From Bacteroidota bacterium (lineage in GTDB: Bacteria > Bacteroidota > Bacteroidia > NS11-12g > UBA955): a stretch of 25,697 nucleotides of DNA. The DNA lies in contig JAIYBO010000070.1 of assembly GCA_027488495.1 (NCBI GenBank), positions 1 to 25,697 on the forward strand, in the 5' to 3' direction. A model generated the notes under the pieces. That model was not told where the DNA came from. It saw only the letters and a program-made list of their open reading frames with translations, and ran no database searches. The stretch's first letter is position 1; every line of letters begins with the position of its first letter. The position numbers were made by a program, and so were the translations under genes. Shown here one piece after another: positions 8,568 to 16,685 of the stretch.

Positions 8568-11156
8568 ATGAATTTACAACAATTTACCATCAAAGCCCAG
8601 GACACGTTGTCTAAGGCCCAACAGCTGGTGATCGCCAACAAACAACAGGCGATGGAACCCATGCATTTGTTATCGGCCATGATCACAGACGATGAAGAAA
8701 CCCTGCAATTCATTGCGGGAAAACTCGGTGCCAATCTATCACGCGTAGAATTAGCGGCAAAGGCCGCCATTCAATCGTTGCCGAAGGTTGAGGGTGGACA
8801 AGTATACTTATCCCAATCTCTCAATGCCGTGACGGTTGCGGCAGAGAAAGCCATGCAAGAGATGAAAGACGAATTCATCACCAATGAGCATTTGTTGGTG
8901 GGGATTTTGGATGGCAAAGACGCTGCAGCCAATTTATTGAAAGACGCTGGATTCAAACGCAGCGATTTGATCAAAGCCATCTTGGCCTTGCGTGGCGGCA
9001 GCAAGGTGCACGCTCAAACCGACGAAAATCAATTCAATTCATTGAAAAAGTTTGGGGTTAACCTCAATCAAATGGCCCGTGAAGGCAAGCTCGATCCGGT
9101 CATCGGAAGAGACGATGAAATTCGCCGGGTATTACAAATATTATCGCGCAGAACCAAAAACAACCCTGTGCTTATTGGCGAACCCGGCGTGGGCAAAACC
9201 GCCATTGCAGAGGGCTTGGCCATGAGAATCATTCGGGGCGATGTGCCAGAAAACCTGAAGTCCAAGGTAATCTATAGCCTGGATTTGGGGGCTTTGGTGG
9301 CGGGTGCCAAGTACAAAGGAGAATTTGAAGAGCGATTGAAAGCCGTAGTGAAAGAGGTCATCACGGCCGCCGGCGAGGTGGTGTTGTTCATCGATGAGAT
9401 TCATACATTGGTGGGCGCTGGCAGAAGCGAAGGTGCCATGGACGCGGCAAACATCCTAAAACCCGCACTGGCCCGTGGTGAACTCCGCGCCATTGGTGCA
9501 ACCACATTGGCCGAATACCAAAAATACATCGAGACAGACAAAGCGCTGGAGCGAAGGTTCCAAAAGGTGATGGTGGAAGAACCAGACACCCAAGAGGCCA
9601 TATCCATCTTGAGGGGATTGAAAGAACGCTACGAAGTGCATCACAAAGTGCGCATCAAAGACGAGGCCATCATCTCCGCCGTGGAAATGAGCCAACGATA
9701 CATCAACGACCGTTTTCTTCCGGACAAAGCGATAGACTTACTGGATGAAGCCGCCTCCAAACTGAGGTTGGAAATGGATTCTGTGCCGGAGGAACTCGAC
9801 GAGATGAACCGCAGGATCATGCAACTTGAAATTGAGCGAGAAGCCATCAAACGCGAAAGCGATACGGCCAAACTTGCCAAACTCAACGAAGACATCGCCA
9901 ACATCAGCGAAAAACGCAATGCCCTCAACGCCCAATGGGAAAATGAAAAGGGGGTCCTTTCGCAAATTCAACAGAAAAAAGCCGCCATCGAAGCCCTTCG
10001 CATCGAAGCAGACCAAGCAGAACGCGATGGAAACTATGGCCGAGTGGCTGAAATCCGTTATGGACTGATCAAAAAGAATGAAGAAGACCTGTTCTCGTTG
10101 AGTTTGAAACTGGGCGATTCCCGCAACGGTCAACTCATGGTGAAACAAGAAGTAGACGCTGAAGACATCGCCGAAGTGGTGAGTAGATGGACAGGCATCC
10201 CCGTGAATCGCATGTTGCAAAGCGAGCGTGAAAAGCTGCTCACGTTGGAGCAAGAACTACACAAACGCGTGGTTGGACAAGAGGAAGCCATCTCTGCCCT
10301 ATCCAATGCCATTCGACGGAGTAGAGCCGGGCTACAAGACCCAAAAAAGCCCATCGGAAGCTTCATTTTCTTGGGAACCACTGGCGTGGGAAAAACCGAA
10401 GTGGCAAAGGCCCTCGCAGAATTTTTATTCAATACAGACAATGCCATGGTGCGGATCGACATGAGCGAATACCAGGAGAAGCACACCGTGAGCAGATTGG
10501 TTGGCGCCCCTCCAGGCTATGTGGGCTACGATGAAGGCGGACAGCTGACCGAGGCCATTCGCCGACGTCCGTACAGCGTGGTTTTGCTCGATGAAATCGA
10601 AAAGGCACACCCCGATGTATTCAATATTTTGTTGCAGGTTCTTGACGATGGCAGACTGACCGATAACAAGGGCAGAACGGCCAATTTCAGGAATACAATT
10701 ATCATCATGACGAGCAATTTGGGCTCTGAGGTAATCCGCGAAAAATTTGAGCACATCGAAACTGGCGATCGCGACACCATTGTGGCCAGTGCGAAAAGCG
10801 AAGTGTTCGATATGTTAAAACGCAGCATCCGTCCGGAATTCTTGAACAGAATAGACGAGGTGGTGATGTTTGAGCCTCTGGGAAGAGATGAAATCCACAG
10901 AATTGTGGAATTGCAAATCGATATGATTGTAGACCGATTGAAAGACAATGGAATCGAACTCACCGTTACACGCGATGCCGTGGATTGGCTTTCGCAGTTG
11001 GGTTACGACCCACAATTTGGCGCCAGACCTTTGAAACGCGTATTGCAGAAGCGAATTTTGGACGAGCTGAGCAAACAAATCTTGATGGGCAAACTCTCGA
11101 ACCACGGCAAAGTCACCGTTGATTTGGCGGGCTCTGAACTGATTTTTGAGAGTTAA
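8568..11156 (+). CDS. clpB: ATP-dependent chaperone ClpB
   Basis: ClpB, 862 residues, the Hsp100 disaggregase that threads aggregated proteins through a hexameric pore together with DnaK. In order: N-terminal Clp repeat domain (1-145), first AAA+ module with Walker A GEPGVGKT (K210) and Walker B VVLFIDEIHTLVGAG, pore-loop KYKGEFEER, a long coiled-coil middle domain (about 400-530, rich in Glu/Lys/Ala) that separates ClpB from ClpA/ClpX, and a second AAA+ module with GTTGVGKT (K609), GYVGYDEGG pore loop and VVLLDEIEKAHPDV. The C-terminal small domain has the FGARPLKRVLQKRI signature. Length is normal. No HrcA-type CIRCE operator is visible upstream. Confidence 0.97.
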   Translation: MNLQQFTIKAQDTLSKAQQLVIANKQQAMEPMHLLSAMITDDEETLQFIAGKLGANLSRVELAAKAAIQSLPKVEGGQVYLSQSLNAVTVAAEKAMQEMKDEFITNEHLLVGILDGKDAAANLLKDAGFKRSDLIKAILALRGGSKVHAQTDENQFNSLKKFGVNLNQMAREGKLDPVIGRDDEIRRVLQILSRRTKNNPVLIGEPGVGKTAIAEGLAMRIIRGDVPENLKSKVIYSLDLGALVAGAKYKGEFEERLKAVVKEVITAAGEVVLFIDEIHTLVGAGRSEGAMDAANILKPALARGELRAIGATTLAEYQKYIETDKALERRFQKVMVEEPDTQEAISILRGLKERYEVHHKVRIKDEAIISAVEMSQRYINDRFLPDKAIDLLDEAASKLRLEMDSVPEELDEMNRRIMQLEIEREAIKRESDTAKLAKLNEDIANISEKRNALNAQWENEKGVLSQIQQKKAAIEALRIEADQAERDGNYGRVAEIRYGLIKKNEEDLFSLSLKLGDSRNGQLMVKQEVDAEDIAEVVSRWTGIPVNRMLQSEREKLLTLEQELHKRVVGQEEAISALSNAIRRSRAGLQDPKKPIGSFIFLGTTGVGKTEVAKALAEFLFNTDNAMVRIDMSEYQEKHTVSRLVGAPPGYVGYDEGGQLTEAIRRRPYSVVLLDEIEKAHPDVFNILLQVLDDGRLTDNKGRTANFRNTIIIMTSNLGSEVIREKFEHIETGDRDTIVASAKSEVFDMLKRSIRPEFLNRIDEVVMFEPLGRDEIHRIVELQIDMIVDRLKDNGIELTVTRDAVDWLSQLGYDPQFGARPLKRVLQKRILDELSKQILMGKLSNHGKVTVDLAGSELIFES

Positions 11157-11248
11157 ATATACACAGTTGGGAGATTCCCAGCATTCTCCTTGAAAGTTTG
11201 ATACTTTGGCAAACGATTTGCAAGGGTAACACGTCTTTGAACCACACA

Positions 11249-12205
11249 ATGCGAGTTTTATACAGAAAGTTACCCTTACACATCTTGATACCCTTCTTTG
11301 TGGGATGCATGTTTACGTCTATTCAGGCTCAAACTGCAGATTTCAATCCAAAACTCACAACCGAAGGCCTCAAACCAGATACCCTCTACCCCATTTCCCA
11401 GGTGGCCAAAGACCGCAGGTTTGTGTATCAGCTCATCACTCAGGAATACATCACCAATGAAAACGATTATTTCTTAGACATCAAACTGGATACTTGTTAT
11501 TTGATATTCCAAGCGATGGAGGGCGAAAGGCTTTTCAAAATGACCTATCACGCCGATGAGTTTGGCGCAAAGCCTTGGGCCAAAGCCAATGGATTGCAGT
11601 TGTTGCCATTTGAAATCAAATTCAATGAGCGCGGCGCGGTGGAAGAATTGGTGAATTGGAAAACCCATAGAGACGCTTTGATGAGTTCTTTGTCGATTCA
11701 AGTACAGGCCAAAGTCATTACGGCCACAGAATTTGATATCCAACGAACGAAGTTGAACAGTGAAAAGATCATTCGTCGGTTGGCGATGGAGGATATGATG
11801 TACCTATTTGATTTGAGTGACGATACCATTCGGGAAGACGGTGAATACATCCGCATCAAACCGGTGAGATCGCCTTTCAGCGGGGAGGACATTTACTTAC
11901 AAGGCAATTTGGTCACGGAGAGAATGCCTGGCACCAAAAACACGGTGAAATTCCACACCAAGAACGCAGCGGGCATCCACGAGAAGCCCATTTTATTGGC
12001 TGAGTGCAATGAGTATGCGTTGGCCAACAGCGATGGCACACAACCCATCACGGAGATTCAGCGTGTGGGATTGAACAACGAAGTGGATTATCAGTACAAC
12101 ATTTCACAACGCGTGATGTCGAGGGTGATTTTCTCCGACGTTTTGGCGATCAATTTTCAATCGCGTGGCAACATCCGCACCTACTCTTTGTGGGATAGGA
12201 AGTAA
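11249..12205 (+). CDS. Secreted protein of unknown function
   Basis: A 318-residue protein I do not recognise. Starting at the ATG at 11249 gives a signal peptide (basic MRVLYRKL, hydrophobic HILIPFFVGCMF, then SIQAQ cleavage region), so export to the periplasm or outer membrane is likely; an ATG-less extension back to 11198 would put 17 residues before it. The mature part is mixed alpha/beta and lacks cysteine pairs, obvious catalytic motifs and membrane helices. Recurrent YxFDL/RxxY-type segments and a C-terminus ending in RTYSLWDRK are visible. It stands alone, 92 bases after clpB and before a strong terminator, with no operon partner to hint at a role. Confidence 0.75.
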   Translation: MRVLYRKLPLHILIPFFVGCMFTSIQAQTADFNPKLTTEGLKPDTLYPISQVAKDRRFVYQLITQEYITNENDYFLDIKLDTCYLIFQAMEGERLFKMTYHADEFGAKPWAKANGLQLLPFEIKFNERGAVEELVNWKTHRDALMSSLSIQVQAKVITATEFDIQRTKLNSEKIIRRLAMEDMMYLFDLSDDTIREDGEYIRIKPVRSPFSGEDIYLQGNLVTERMPGTKNTVKFHTKNAAGIHEKPILLAECNEYALANSDGTQPITEIQRVGLNNEVDYQYNISQRVMSRVIFSDVLAINFQSRGNIRTYSLWDRK

Positions 12206-12370
12206 TTTGAATTGGGACAGCCAGTCATTTCAATTTATCGATTTAGTGGCACTGTTAGATTTTAACAGAGTTCATTTTGATTATTGGGCCAAACAGCACC
12301 CCATTCCGTGCAACACAGAATATTACTGTGCAGTGAATTGCAGAATAGGACTATTCACCACAGTGCACAA
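12206..12370. other. Non-coding gap after the secreted protein gene
   Basis: No credible gene. Two small hairpins are visible: CTGTTA...TAACAG at 12252-12268 and CACAG...CTGTG near 12315. The open frame across this stretch is an alternative-frame extension with no codon or family support. The strong terminator follows. Confidence 0.6.
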
Positions 12371-12403
12371 AAAAAGCCCCTCGTTTGGAACGAGGGGCTT
12401 TTT
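12371..12403. terminator. Bidirectional rho-independent terminator
   Basis: A perfect 15-bp inverted repeat (AAAAAGCCCCTCGTT / AACGAGGGGCTTTTT) around a TGG loop. The A-run and T-run flank the GC stem on both strands, so it can stop transcription from the secreted-protein gene on the + strand and from the thrS-infC-rpmI-rplT operon on the minus strand, which converge here. Confidence 0.93.
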
Positions 12404-12425
12404 GATATTTCAAATTCAGGGGTAA

Positions 12426-12776
12426 TTAACCGTTCATGATTTGATCGAATACAGCTTTGAAACCAGCTGGGTCGTTCATAGCCAAATCGGCGAGAACTTT
12501 GCGGTTGATTTCCAATTGGCTGTTGTTCAATTTGCCCATGAATTGGCTGTAACTAACACCGTTCAAACGACAGGCTGCATTGATACGCACGATCCACAAT
12601 GAGCGGAATTCGCGTTTCTTTACACGACGGTCACGGTAGGCATAGGTTAAACCTTTTTCTACTGCGTTTTTGGCAACGGTCCAAACGTTTTTACGACGAC
12701 CAAAGTAACCTTTGGCGAGTTTGAGGGTCTTTTTGCGGCGAGCTTTACTCGCAACGTGGTTGACGGATCTTGGCAT
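12426..12776 (-). CDS. rplT: 50S ribosomal protein L20
   Basis: L20, 116 residues, a primary 23S rRNA-binding protein needed for early assembly of the large subunit. The start MPRSVNHVASKARRKK and the central FGRRKNVWTVAKNAVEKGLTYAYRDRRVKKREFRSLWI region (quoted in parts: RDRRVKKREFRSLWI) are highly characteristic, as is RLNGVSYSQFMGKL. It is the last gene of the thrS-infC-rpmI-rplT operon, 77 bases after rpmI, and is followed 22 bases later by the terminator hairpin. In Enterobacteria and Bacillus this operon is autoregulated through L20 or an L20 leader; I see no clear L20-leader structure here. Confidence 0.97.
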   Translation of the reverse strand: MPRSVNHVASKARRKKTLKLAKGYFGRRKNVWTVAKNAVEKGLTYAYRDRRVKKREFRSLWIVRINAACRLNGVSYSQFMGKLNNSQLEINRKVLADLAMNDPAGFKAVFDQIMNG

Positions 12777-12853
12777 AGTATTTTAGTTTAATGGCTTGAG
12801 CGGCGATCTATTGCAAAGGCGCTTTTGTGCTCCGGCCAAGTTTGTTTTTTTGT

Positions 12854-13054
12854 TTATTTTCCGAGACGAAGCATGAATTTCACATTGCTCATGTTGGTTT
12901 CGTCAACAATGGCATCGTTACCCAAAGCGCGCTTACGCTTGGTAGATTTCTTGGTCAAAATGTGATTTTTGAATGCTTTCGCTCTTTTTACTTTTCCAGT
13001 ACCGGTTACAGTGAACCTTTTCTTGGCGCTGGAATTGGTTTTCATTTTAGGCAT
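12854..13054 (-). CDS. rpmI: 50S ribosomal protein L35
   Basis: L35, 66 residues, a small very basic large-subunit protein. It opens MPKMKTNSSAKKRF and contains TGTGKVKRAKAFKNHIL and KSTKRKRALG, the normal family pattern and length. It lies 28 bases downstream of infC and 77 bases upstream of rplT in the usual order infC-rpmI-rplT, so it is co-transcribed with both. Confidence 0.97.
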   Translation of the reverse strand: MPKMKTNSSAKKRFTVTGTGKVKRAKAFKNHILTKKSTKRKRALGNDAIVDETNMSNVKFMLRLGK

Positions 13055-13082
13055 ATCCTGAATTCTTAATTTTTAACGTTGA

Positions 13083-13637
13083 TTATTTTTTAACTTTTGG
13101 CGCCAACATGATGGCCACCTTTTTTCCTTCTTCTTTGGGCTCAGATTCCAACTTGGCATATCCTTCGTCGATCAGTACATTGGCGTACCCCATCAACAAA
13201 TCAATACCACGTTGCTTATAAATGATGCTACGACCGCGGAAAAACACATACGCACGTACTTTGTGACCTTGCTCCAAGAAATGCTTGGAATGTTTAATTT
13301 TAAAGTCAACATCGTGCTCGTCTGTATTTGGTCCGAAACGAATCTCCTTGATCTCTTGCTTCACCGCATTGGCCTTAATCTCCTTCTGTTTCTTCTTTTG
13401 CTCATACAAGAATTTCTTGTAATCCACAATTTTACAAACTGGAGGATCGGCGTTTGGTGAAATTTCAACCAGGTCGAAACCCAAATCATACGCAACTTCC
13501 AACGCCTTAGCGGTTGGGTACACATCCACAGGCATGTATTCTCCCACCACCCTTACCATAGGGGCAGTGATGAGCTCATTGATCTTGTGGAGAGCTTCTT
13601 TCTTGACGAACGGTTTTCTACTATATCCTGGTTTCAT
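13083..13637 (-). CDS. infC: Translation initiation factor IF-3
   Basis: IF-3, 184 residues, which binds the 30S subunit, blocks premature 50S joining and checks start codon and initiator tRNA. Both domains are present: the N-terminal part (KINELITAPMVRVVGEYMPV, FDLVEISPNADPPVCKIVDY, KKFLYEQKKKQKE) and the C-terminal part (EIRFGPNTDEHDVDFKIKH, FLEQGHKVRAYVFFRGR). The start is an ordinary ATG, unlike the AUU start used for autoregulation in E. coli. Its first 17 bases overlap the end of thrS, so translation is probably coupled. The lysine-rich linker is typical. Confidence 0.97.
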   Translation of the reverse strand: MKPGYSRKPFVKKEALHKINELITAPMVRVVGEYMPVDVYPTAKALEVAYDLGFDLVEISPNADPPVCKIVDYKKFLYEQKKKQKEIKANAVKQEIKEIRFGPNTDEHDVDFKIKHSKHFLEQGHKVRAYVFFRGRSIIYKQRGIDLLMGYANVLIDEGYAKLESEPKEEGKKVAIMLAPKVKK

Positions 13638-15546
13638 CTATCAATATATCAGCAATTTGCTGAATTTCCATTGCACCCAAATCAAGGCCACCGTGCTTCC
13701 GAACAGATACTTTTTGTTCGTTGGCTTCCTTCTCACCTACAATGAACATGTAAGGGATTTTGGCGATTTCGGCGTCGCGGATTTTCTTGCCCGCTTTCTC
13801 AGCTCGAGTGTCAACAGAAGCGCGAATATCGTGCTTTTTCAAGAAATTTGCAACCTCTTGTGCGTAATCTATAAATTTATCGCTAATTGGCAGGATCACC
13901 ACTTGCTTCGGAGCCAACCATGTGGGGAAATTGCCCGCATAATGTTCTAGCAAGAAACCAATGAATCTTTCATGTGTACTCAGTGGCGCACGGTGAATGA
14001 TGATCGGCCTCTCCTTCTCGTTCTTCTCGCTGATATAACTCAAATCAAAGCGCTCTGCTTGGGCAAAATCTACTTGGTTGGTAGCCAATGTGAACTCACG
14101 GCCAATGGCGCTCCAAACCTGAATATCGATTTTGGGGCCATAAAACGCCGCTTCGTCCTCCACTTCCACATAACTTACGCCCATGCTCTGCAACACTTTG
14201 CGAACCATGTTTTCGGTTTTCTCCCACAACTCTGGCATGTCGATGTACTTCTGACCCAATTTTTCCGGATTGTGCTTAGAGAAACGCATCACGTATTTAT
14301 CAATACCAAACTTTTCAAAGTACTTCAAGTACAATGCGTTTACACCTTTAAACTCTTCCTCAAATTGTTCTTCTGTACAATAGATGTGGGCGTCGTTCAT
14401 TTGCAAGCTGCGAACACGCATCAAACCAAACAACTCCCCGCTCTGCTCATAACGATAACAAGTGCCATATTCGGCAAAGCGCAATGGCAATTCCTTGTAT
14501 GTATGAGGCAGTGCCTTGAAAATTTTGTGGTGGTGAGGACAGTTCATGGCCTTCAGGTAGTATTTCTCCCCATCGATTTCCATGGGAGGGAACATACTGT
14601 CGGCATAATAGGGCAAGTGACCACTCTTGAGGTACATGCTTTCCTTGGCGATGTGCGGTGATTTTACGCGCTGATAACCGGCTTCTTTTTCGGTTTTCTT
14701 CGCATAGGCCTCCAAGGCCTCAATGATGATACCGCCGTTGGGCAACCACAATGGCAAACCCGGTCCCACATCATCATCGAAAGTATAAATTTCTAACTCC
14801 TTACCCAATTTGCGGTGATCGCGTTTTTTGGCCTCTTCCATTCGTTCCAAGTGTTCATCCAATTCGGATTTCTTGGGGAAAGTGATACCATATATACGTG
14901 TCAACTGCTTGTTCTTCTCATTTCCACGCCAGTAAGCACCTGCCGTATTCAGCAATTTCACGGCTTTGATGTGACCAGTATGCGGAATGTGTGGACCGCG
15001 GCACAAATCGGTGAAGTTGCCTTGTTCATAGAAAGTGATGCTACCATCTGCCAAATCCTGAATCAATTCCAACTTGTAGGGATCGCCTTTTTGGGTAAAG
15101 TATTCAATCGCATCGGCTTTGGAAACTTCTTTCCTTACGAAAGCGCTGTTGTTTTTGGCTAATTCCAACATCTTCTTTTCCAAGGCCTCAAAAGCTTCAG
15201 ATGAAAAATGCTGATCCCCAAAATCTACATCATAGTAAAAGCCACCTTCCACGGCCGGACCGATGGCCAATTTAACGCCTGGAAACATCGCTTCCAACGC
15301 TTCAGCCATCAAGTGAGCACTAGAATGCCAATACGTTTGCTGTCCTTCTTTGTCTTTCCACGTCAACAACTGCAAAGCAACATCTTGATGTATTGGGCGG
15401 TTGGCATCCCAAACCTCCTTGTCTACTTTGGCGGCGAGCACGTTGCGGGCCAGGCCTTCACTGATCGACAGGGCCACATCCATGGCTGTAGATCCTGAAG
15501 GATAGCTTCTTACGGCGCCATCGGGAAAGGTTATGTTTATTTGCAT
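13621..15546 (-). CDS. thrS: Threonine--tRNA ligase
   Basis: Threonyl-tRNA synthetase, 641 residues, class II. Domain order is normal: N-terminal TGS domain (MQINITFPDGAVRSYPSGST), second additional (editing) domain with the WHSSAHLMAEA motif, catalytic core with the zinc-site AMNCPHHHK (Cys336, corresponding to E. coli Cys334), motif 2 region YRYEQSGELFGLMRVRSLQM, motif 3 region HRAPLSTHERFIGFLLEHYA, and C-terminal anticodon-binding domain (PKQVVILPIS). The open frame extends upstream to 15645, but the ATG at 15546 matches the family start and lies 24 bases past a good -7 box on this strand. It heads the thrS-infC-rpmI-rplT operon. Confidence 0.97.
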   Translation of the reverse strand: MQINITFPDGAVRSYPSGSTAMDVALSISEGLARNVLAAKVDKEVWDANRPIHQDVALQLLTWKDKEGQQTYWHSSAHLMAEALEAMFPGVKLAIGPAVEGGFYYDVDFGDQHFSSEAFEALEKKMLELAKNNSAFVRKEVSKADAIEYFTQKGDPYKLELIQDLADGSITFYEQGNFTDLCRGPHIPHTGHIKAVKLLNTAGAYWRGNEKNKQLTRIYGITFPKKSELDEHLERMEEAKKRDHRKLGKELEIYTFDDDVGPGLPLWLPNGGIIIEALEAYAKKTEKEAGYQRVKSPHIAKESMYLKSGHLPYYADSMFPPMEIDGEKYYLKAMNCPHHHKIFKALPHTYKELPLRFAEYGTCYRYEQSGELFGLMRVRSLQMNDAHIYCTEEQFEEEFKGVNALYLKYFEKFGIDKYVMRFSKHNPEKLGQKYIDMPELWEKTENMVRKVLQSMGVSYVEVEDEAAFYGPKIDIQVWSAIGREFTLATNQVDFAQAERFDLSYISEKNEKERPIIIHRAPLSTHERFIGFLLEHYAGNFPTWLAPKQVVILPISDKFIDYAQEVANFLKKHDIRASVDTRAEKAGKKIRDAEIAKIPYMFIVGEKEANEQKVSVRKHGGLDLGAMEIQQIADILIDETRI

Positions 15547-15570
15547 TGCGTTTTTGACTGTAATGAGGGG

Positions 15571-15578
15571 CAAAAATA
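15571..15578 (-). promoter_or_regulatory. Putative Bacteroidota -7 box of thrS operon
   Basis: On the minus strand this reads TATTTTTG followed by C, an exact TAnnTTTG match. It lies 24 bases upstream of the thrS ATG, giving a short leader of roughly 20 bases, too short for a T-box or threonine attenuator. Confidence 0.6.
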
Positions 15579-15645
15579 CTGAAACGTTTTGGGATTTGAA
15601 GGATGAAAGATTTGCGTTTTTTGCAAAATTCTTTTGGCATCTCAC

Positions 15646-15676
15646 TTGTAAACGAGAAAATCACCACTTATATTTG
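15646..15676 (+). promoter_or_regulatory. Promoter of tRNA-Ser
   Basis: TTG at 15646-15648, a 20-base spacer and TATATTTG at 15669-15676 match both halves of the Bacteroidota -33/-7 promoter at the standard spacing. The tRNA begins 10 bases downstream. This is the best-formed promoter in the window. Confidence 0.78.
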
Positions 15677-15686
15677 CACCCCCATT

Positions 15687-15773
15687 GGTGAGGTGGGTGA
15701 GTGGCTTAAACCACCAGTTTGCTAAACTGACGAACGGGAAACTGTTCCGGGGGTTCGAATCCCCCCCTCACCG
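15687..15773 (+). tRNA. tRNA-Ser(GCU)
   Basis: An 87-base class II tRNA. Acceptor stem GGTGAGG pairs with CCTCACC (15766-15772), discriminator G at 15773. The anticodon arm CAGTTTGCTAAACTG places GCT in the loop, so it reads AGC/AGU serine codons. A long variable arm (GACGAACGGGAAACTGTTC region) and the T arm GGGGGTTCGAATCCCCC follow. The 3' CCA is not encoded (GCAA follows), so it must be added by a CCA-adding enzyme. Confidence 0.96.
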
Positions 15774-15776
15774 CAA

Positions 15777-15815
15777 CAAAAAGGCCTCGTGATTCCACGG
15801 GGCCTTTTATTTTGT
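15777..15815 (+). terminator. Rho-independent terminator after tRNA-Ser
   Basis: A run of A, then GGCCTCGTG pairing with CACGGGGCC (9 bp with one G-U pair, loop ATTC), then TTTTATTTTG. It ends the tRNA transcript. Its T-rich tail contains a TTTG that may double as the -33 element of the next gene. Confidence 0.88.
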
Positions 15816-15836
15816 CTCCAAATCAATCAAATCATC

Positions 15837-15844
15837 CATATTTG
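15837..15844 (+). promoter_or_regulatory. Weak -7 box of the secreted nuclease/phosphatase gene
   Basis: CATATTTG differs from TAnnTTTG at one position. Four bases separate it from the ATG at 15849, so the transcript would be leaderless. A TTG at 15812-15814 (spacer 22) could be the -33 element. Confidence 0.4.
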
Positions 15845-15848
15845 TATC

Positions 15849-16685
15849 ATGAAACGCGCAATCATCATTTGGATATTTTGTCTTTCCGTGATCGCATCAC
15901 AAGCACAAATACGCGCCGTTTCCTACAACATCCGCTACAACAACCCCGGCGATAACGCCAATGCTTGGCCCAACCGTTTGCCGGCCATCAAACAGCAACT
16001 CCAACAATTTCAATTTGATATTTTAGGCATCCAAGAAGGCTTGCACGGACAAATCCTCGACATCCAATCCGCCCTTGGTAGCCAATATACCTGGTTGGGT
16101 GTGGGCCGTGACTCAGGCAATTTGCAGGGTGAATTCTGTGCGATTTTCTATAACCAAGAAAAATTCACCGTCGTCGATACGTGTTACACCCAATGGCTAT
16201 CCCCTACTCCCAATAAACCATCCAAAGGATGGGATGCCGCACTACCACGAATCGTCACCTTCGCAAAATTCATAGAAAAATCGTCCGGAAAATGCTTCTG
16301 GGTCTTCAACACCCACTTCGACCACATGGGTAAGTACGCCAGATTTGAAAGCGCCGTTTTACTGAGCGATTGGGTCAATCGACATACCCTCACCAACCCC
16401 GCCATTCTACTGGGCGATTTCAACTGTCAAGATTCATCAGCGCCTATTCAATATCTGTCGAACAAGATTGAAAAAGCCTCCGCCATCCAAACCCCAAATG
16501 AGCCCTTCAACAAAGGCACTTTCAATGGTTTCGCCAAGGATGCAGAACAACCCGGTCCCACAATCGACCATATTTTCATCAGTAAATTCAAAGTCAATGC
16601 ATGTTGGTTGGATTACACCACACGCGGGCCCGGGCTCTATATCTCAGATCACTACCCCGTGCTAGTTGATCTTCAATTTCGCTGA
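15849..16685 (+). CDS. Secreted endonuclease/exonuclease/phosphatase family protein
   Basis: A 278-residue member of the EEP superfamily (DNase I, exonuclease III, inositol phosphatases, sphingomyelinases). Metal-dependent phosphoester hydrolysis is expected; the substrate cannot be told from sequence. Superfamily residues are in place: SYNIRY (Asn27), GIQEGL (Glu63), NTHFDHMG (His156, Asp158), LLGDFNCQ (Asp190, Asn192), TIDHIFIS (Asp240, His241) and SDHYPVLV (Asp267, His268). The start at 15849 gives a signal peptide, MKRAIIIWIFCLSVIASQAQ, so the protein is exported; an upstream in-frame ATG at 15789 lies within the terminator and is rejected. Its 3' end overlaps the convergent hydrolase gene by 24 bases. 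Confidence 0.9.
   Translation: MKRAIIIWIFCLSVIASQAQIRAVSYNIRYNNPGDNANAWPNRLPAIKQQLQQFQFDILGIQEGLHGQILDIQSALGSQYTWLGVGRDSGNLQGEFCAIFYNQEKFTVVDTCYTQWLSPTPNKPSKGWDAALPRIVTFAKFIEKSSGKCFWVFNTHFDHMGKYARFESAVLLSDWVNRHTLTNPAILLGDFNCQDSSAPIQYLSNKIEKASAIQTPNEPFNKGTFNGFAKDAEQPGPTIDHIFISKFKVNACWLDYTTRGPGLYISDHYPVLVDLQFR

Noticed and set aside
9738..10253. 171-codon minus-strand frame inside clpB
   Set aside because: Antisense shadow of the ClpB middle domain with no promoter or family resemblance.
11168..11180. TGGGA-GAT-TCCCA hairpin after clpB as a terminator
   Set aside because: The stem is only five base pairs and no T-run follows.
12165..12425. 86-codon + strand frame between the secreted gene and rplT
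   Set aside because: It starts within the preceding gene, runs through the terminator hairpin and has no family resemblance.
12777..12853. L20 leader or other ribosomal-protein autoregulatory RNA between rpmI and rplT
   Set aside because: The 77 bases show no stable paired structure resembling known L20-binding leaders.
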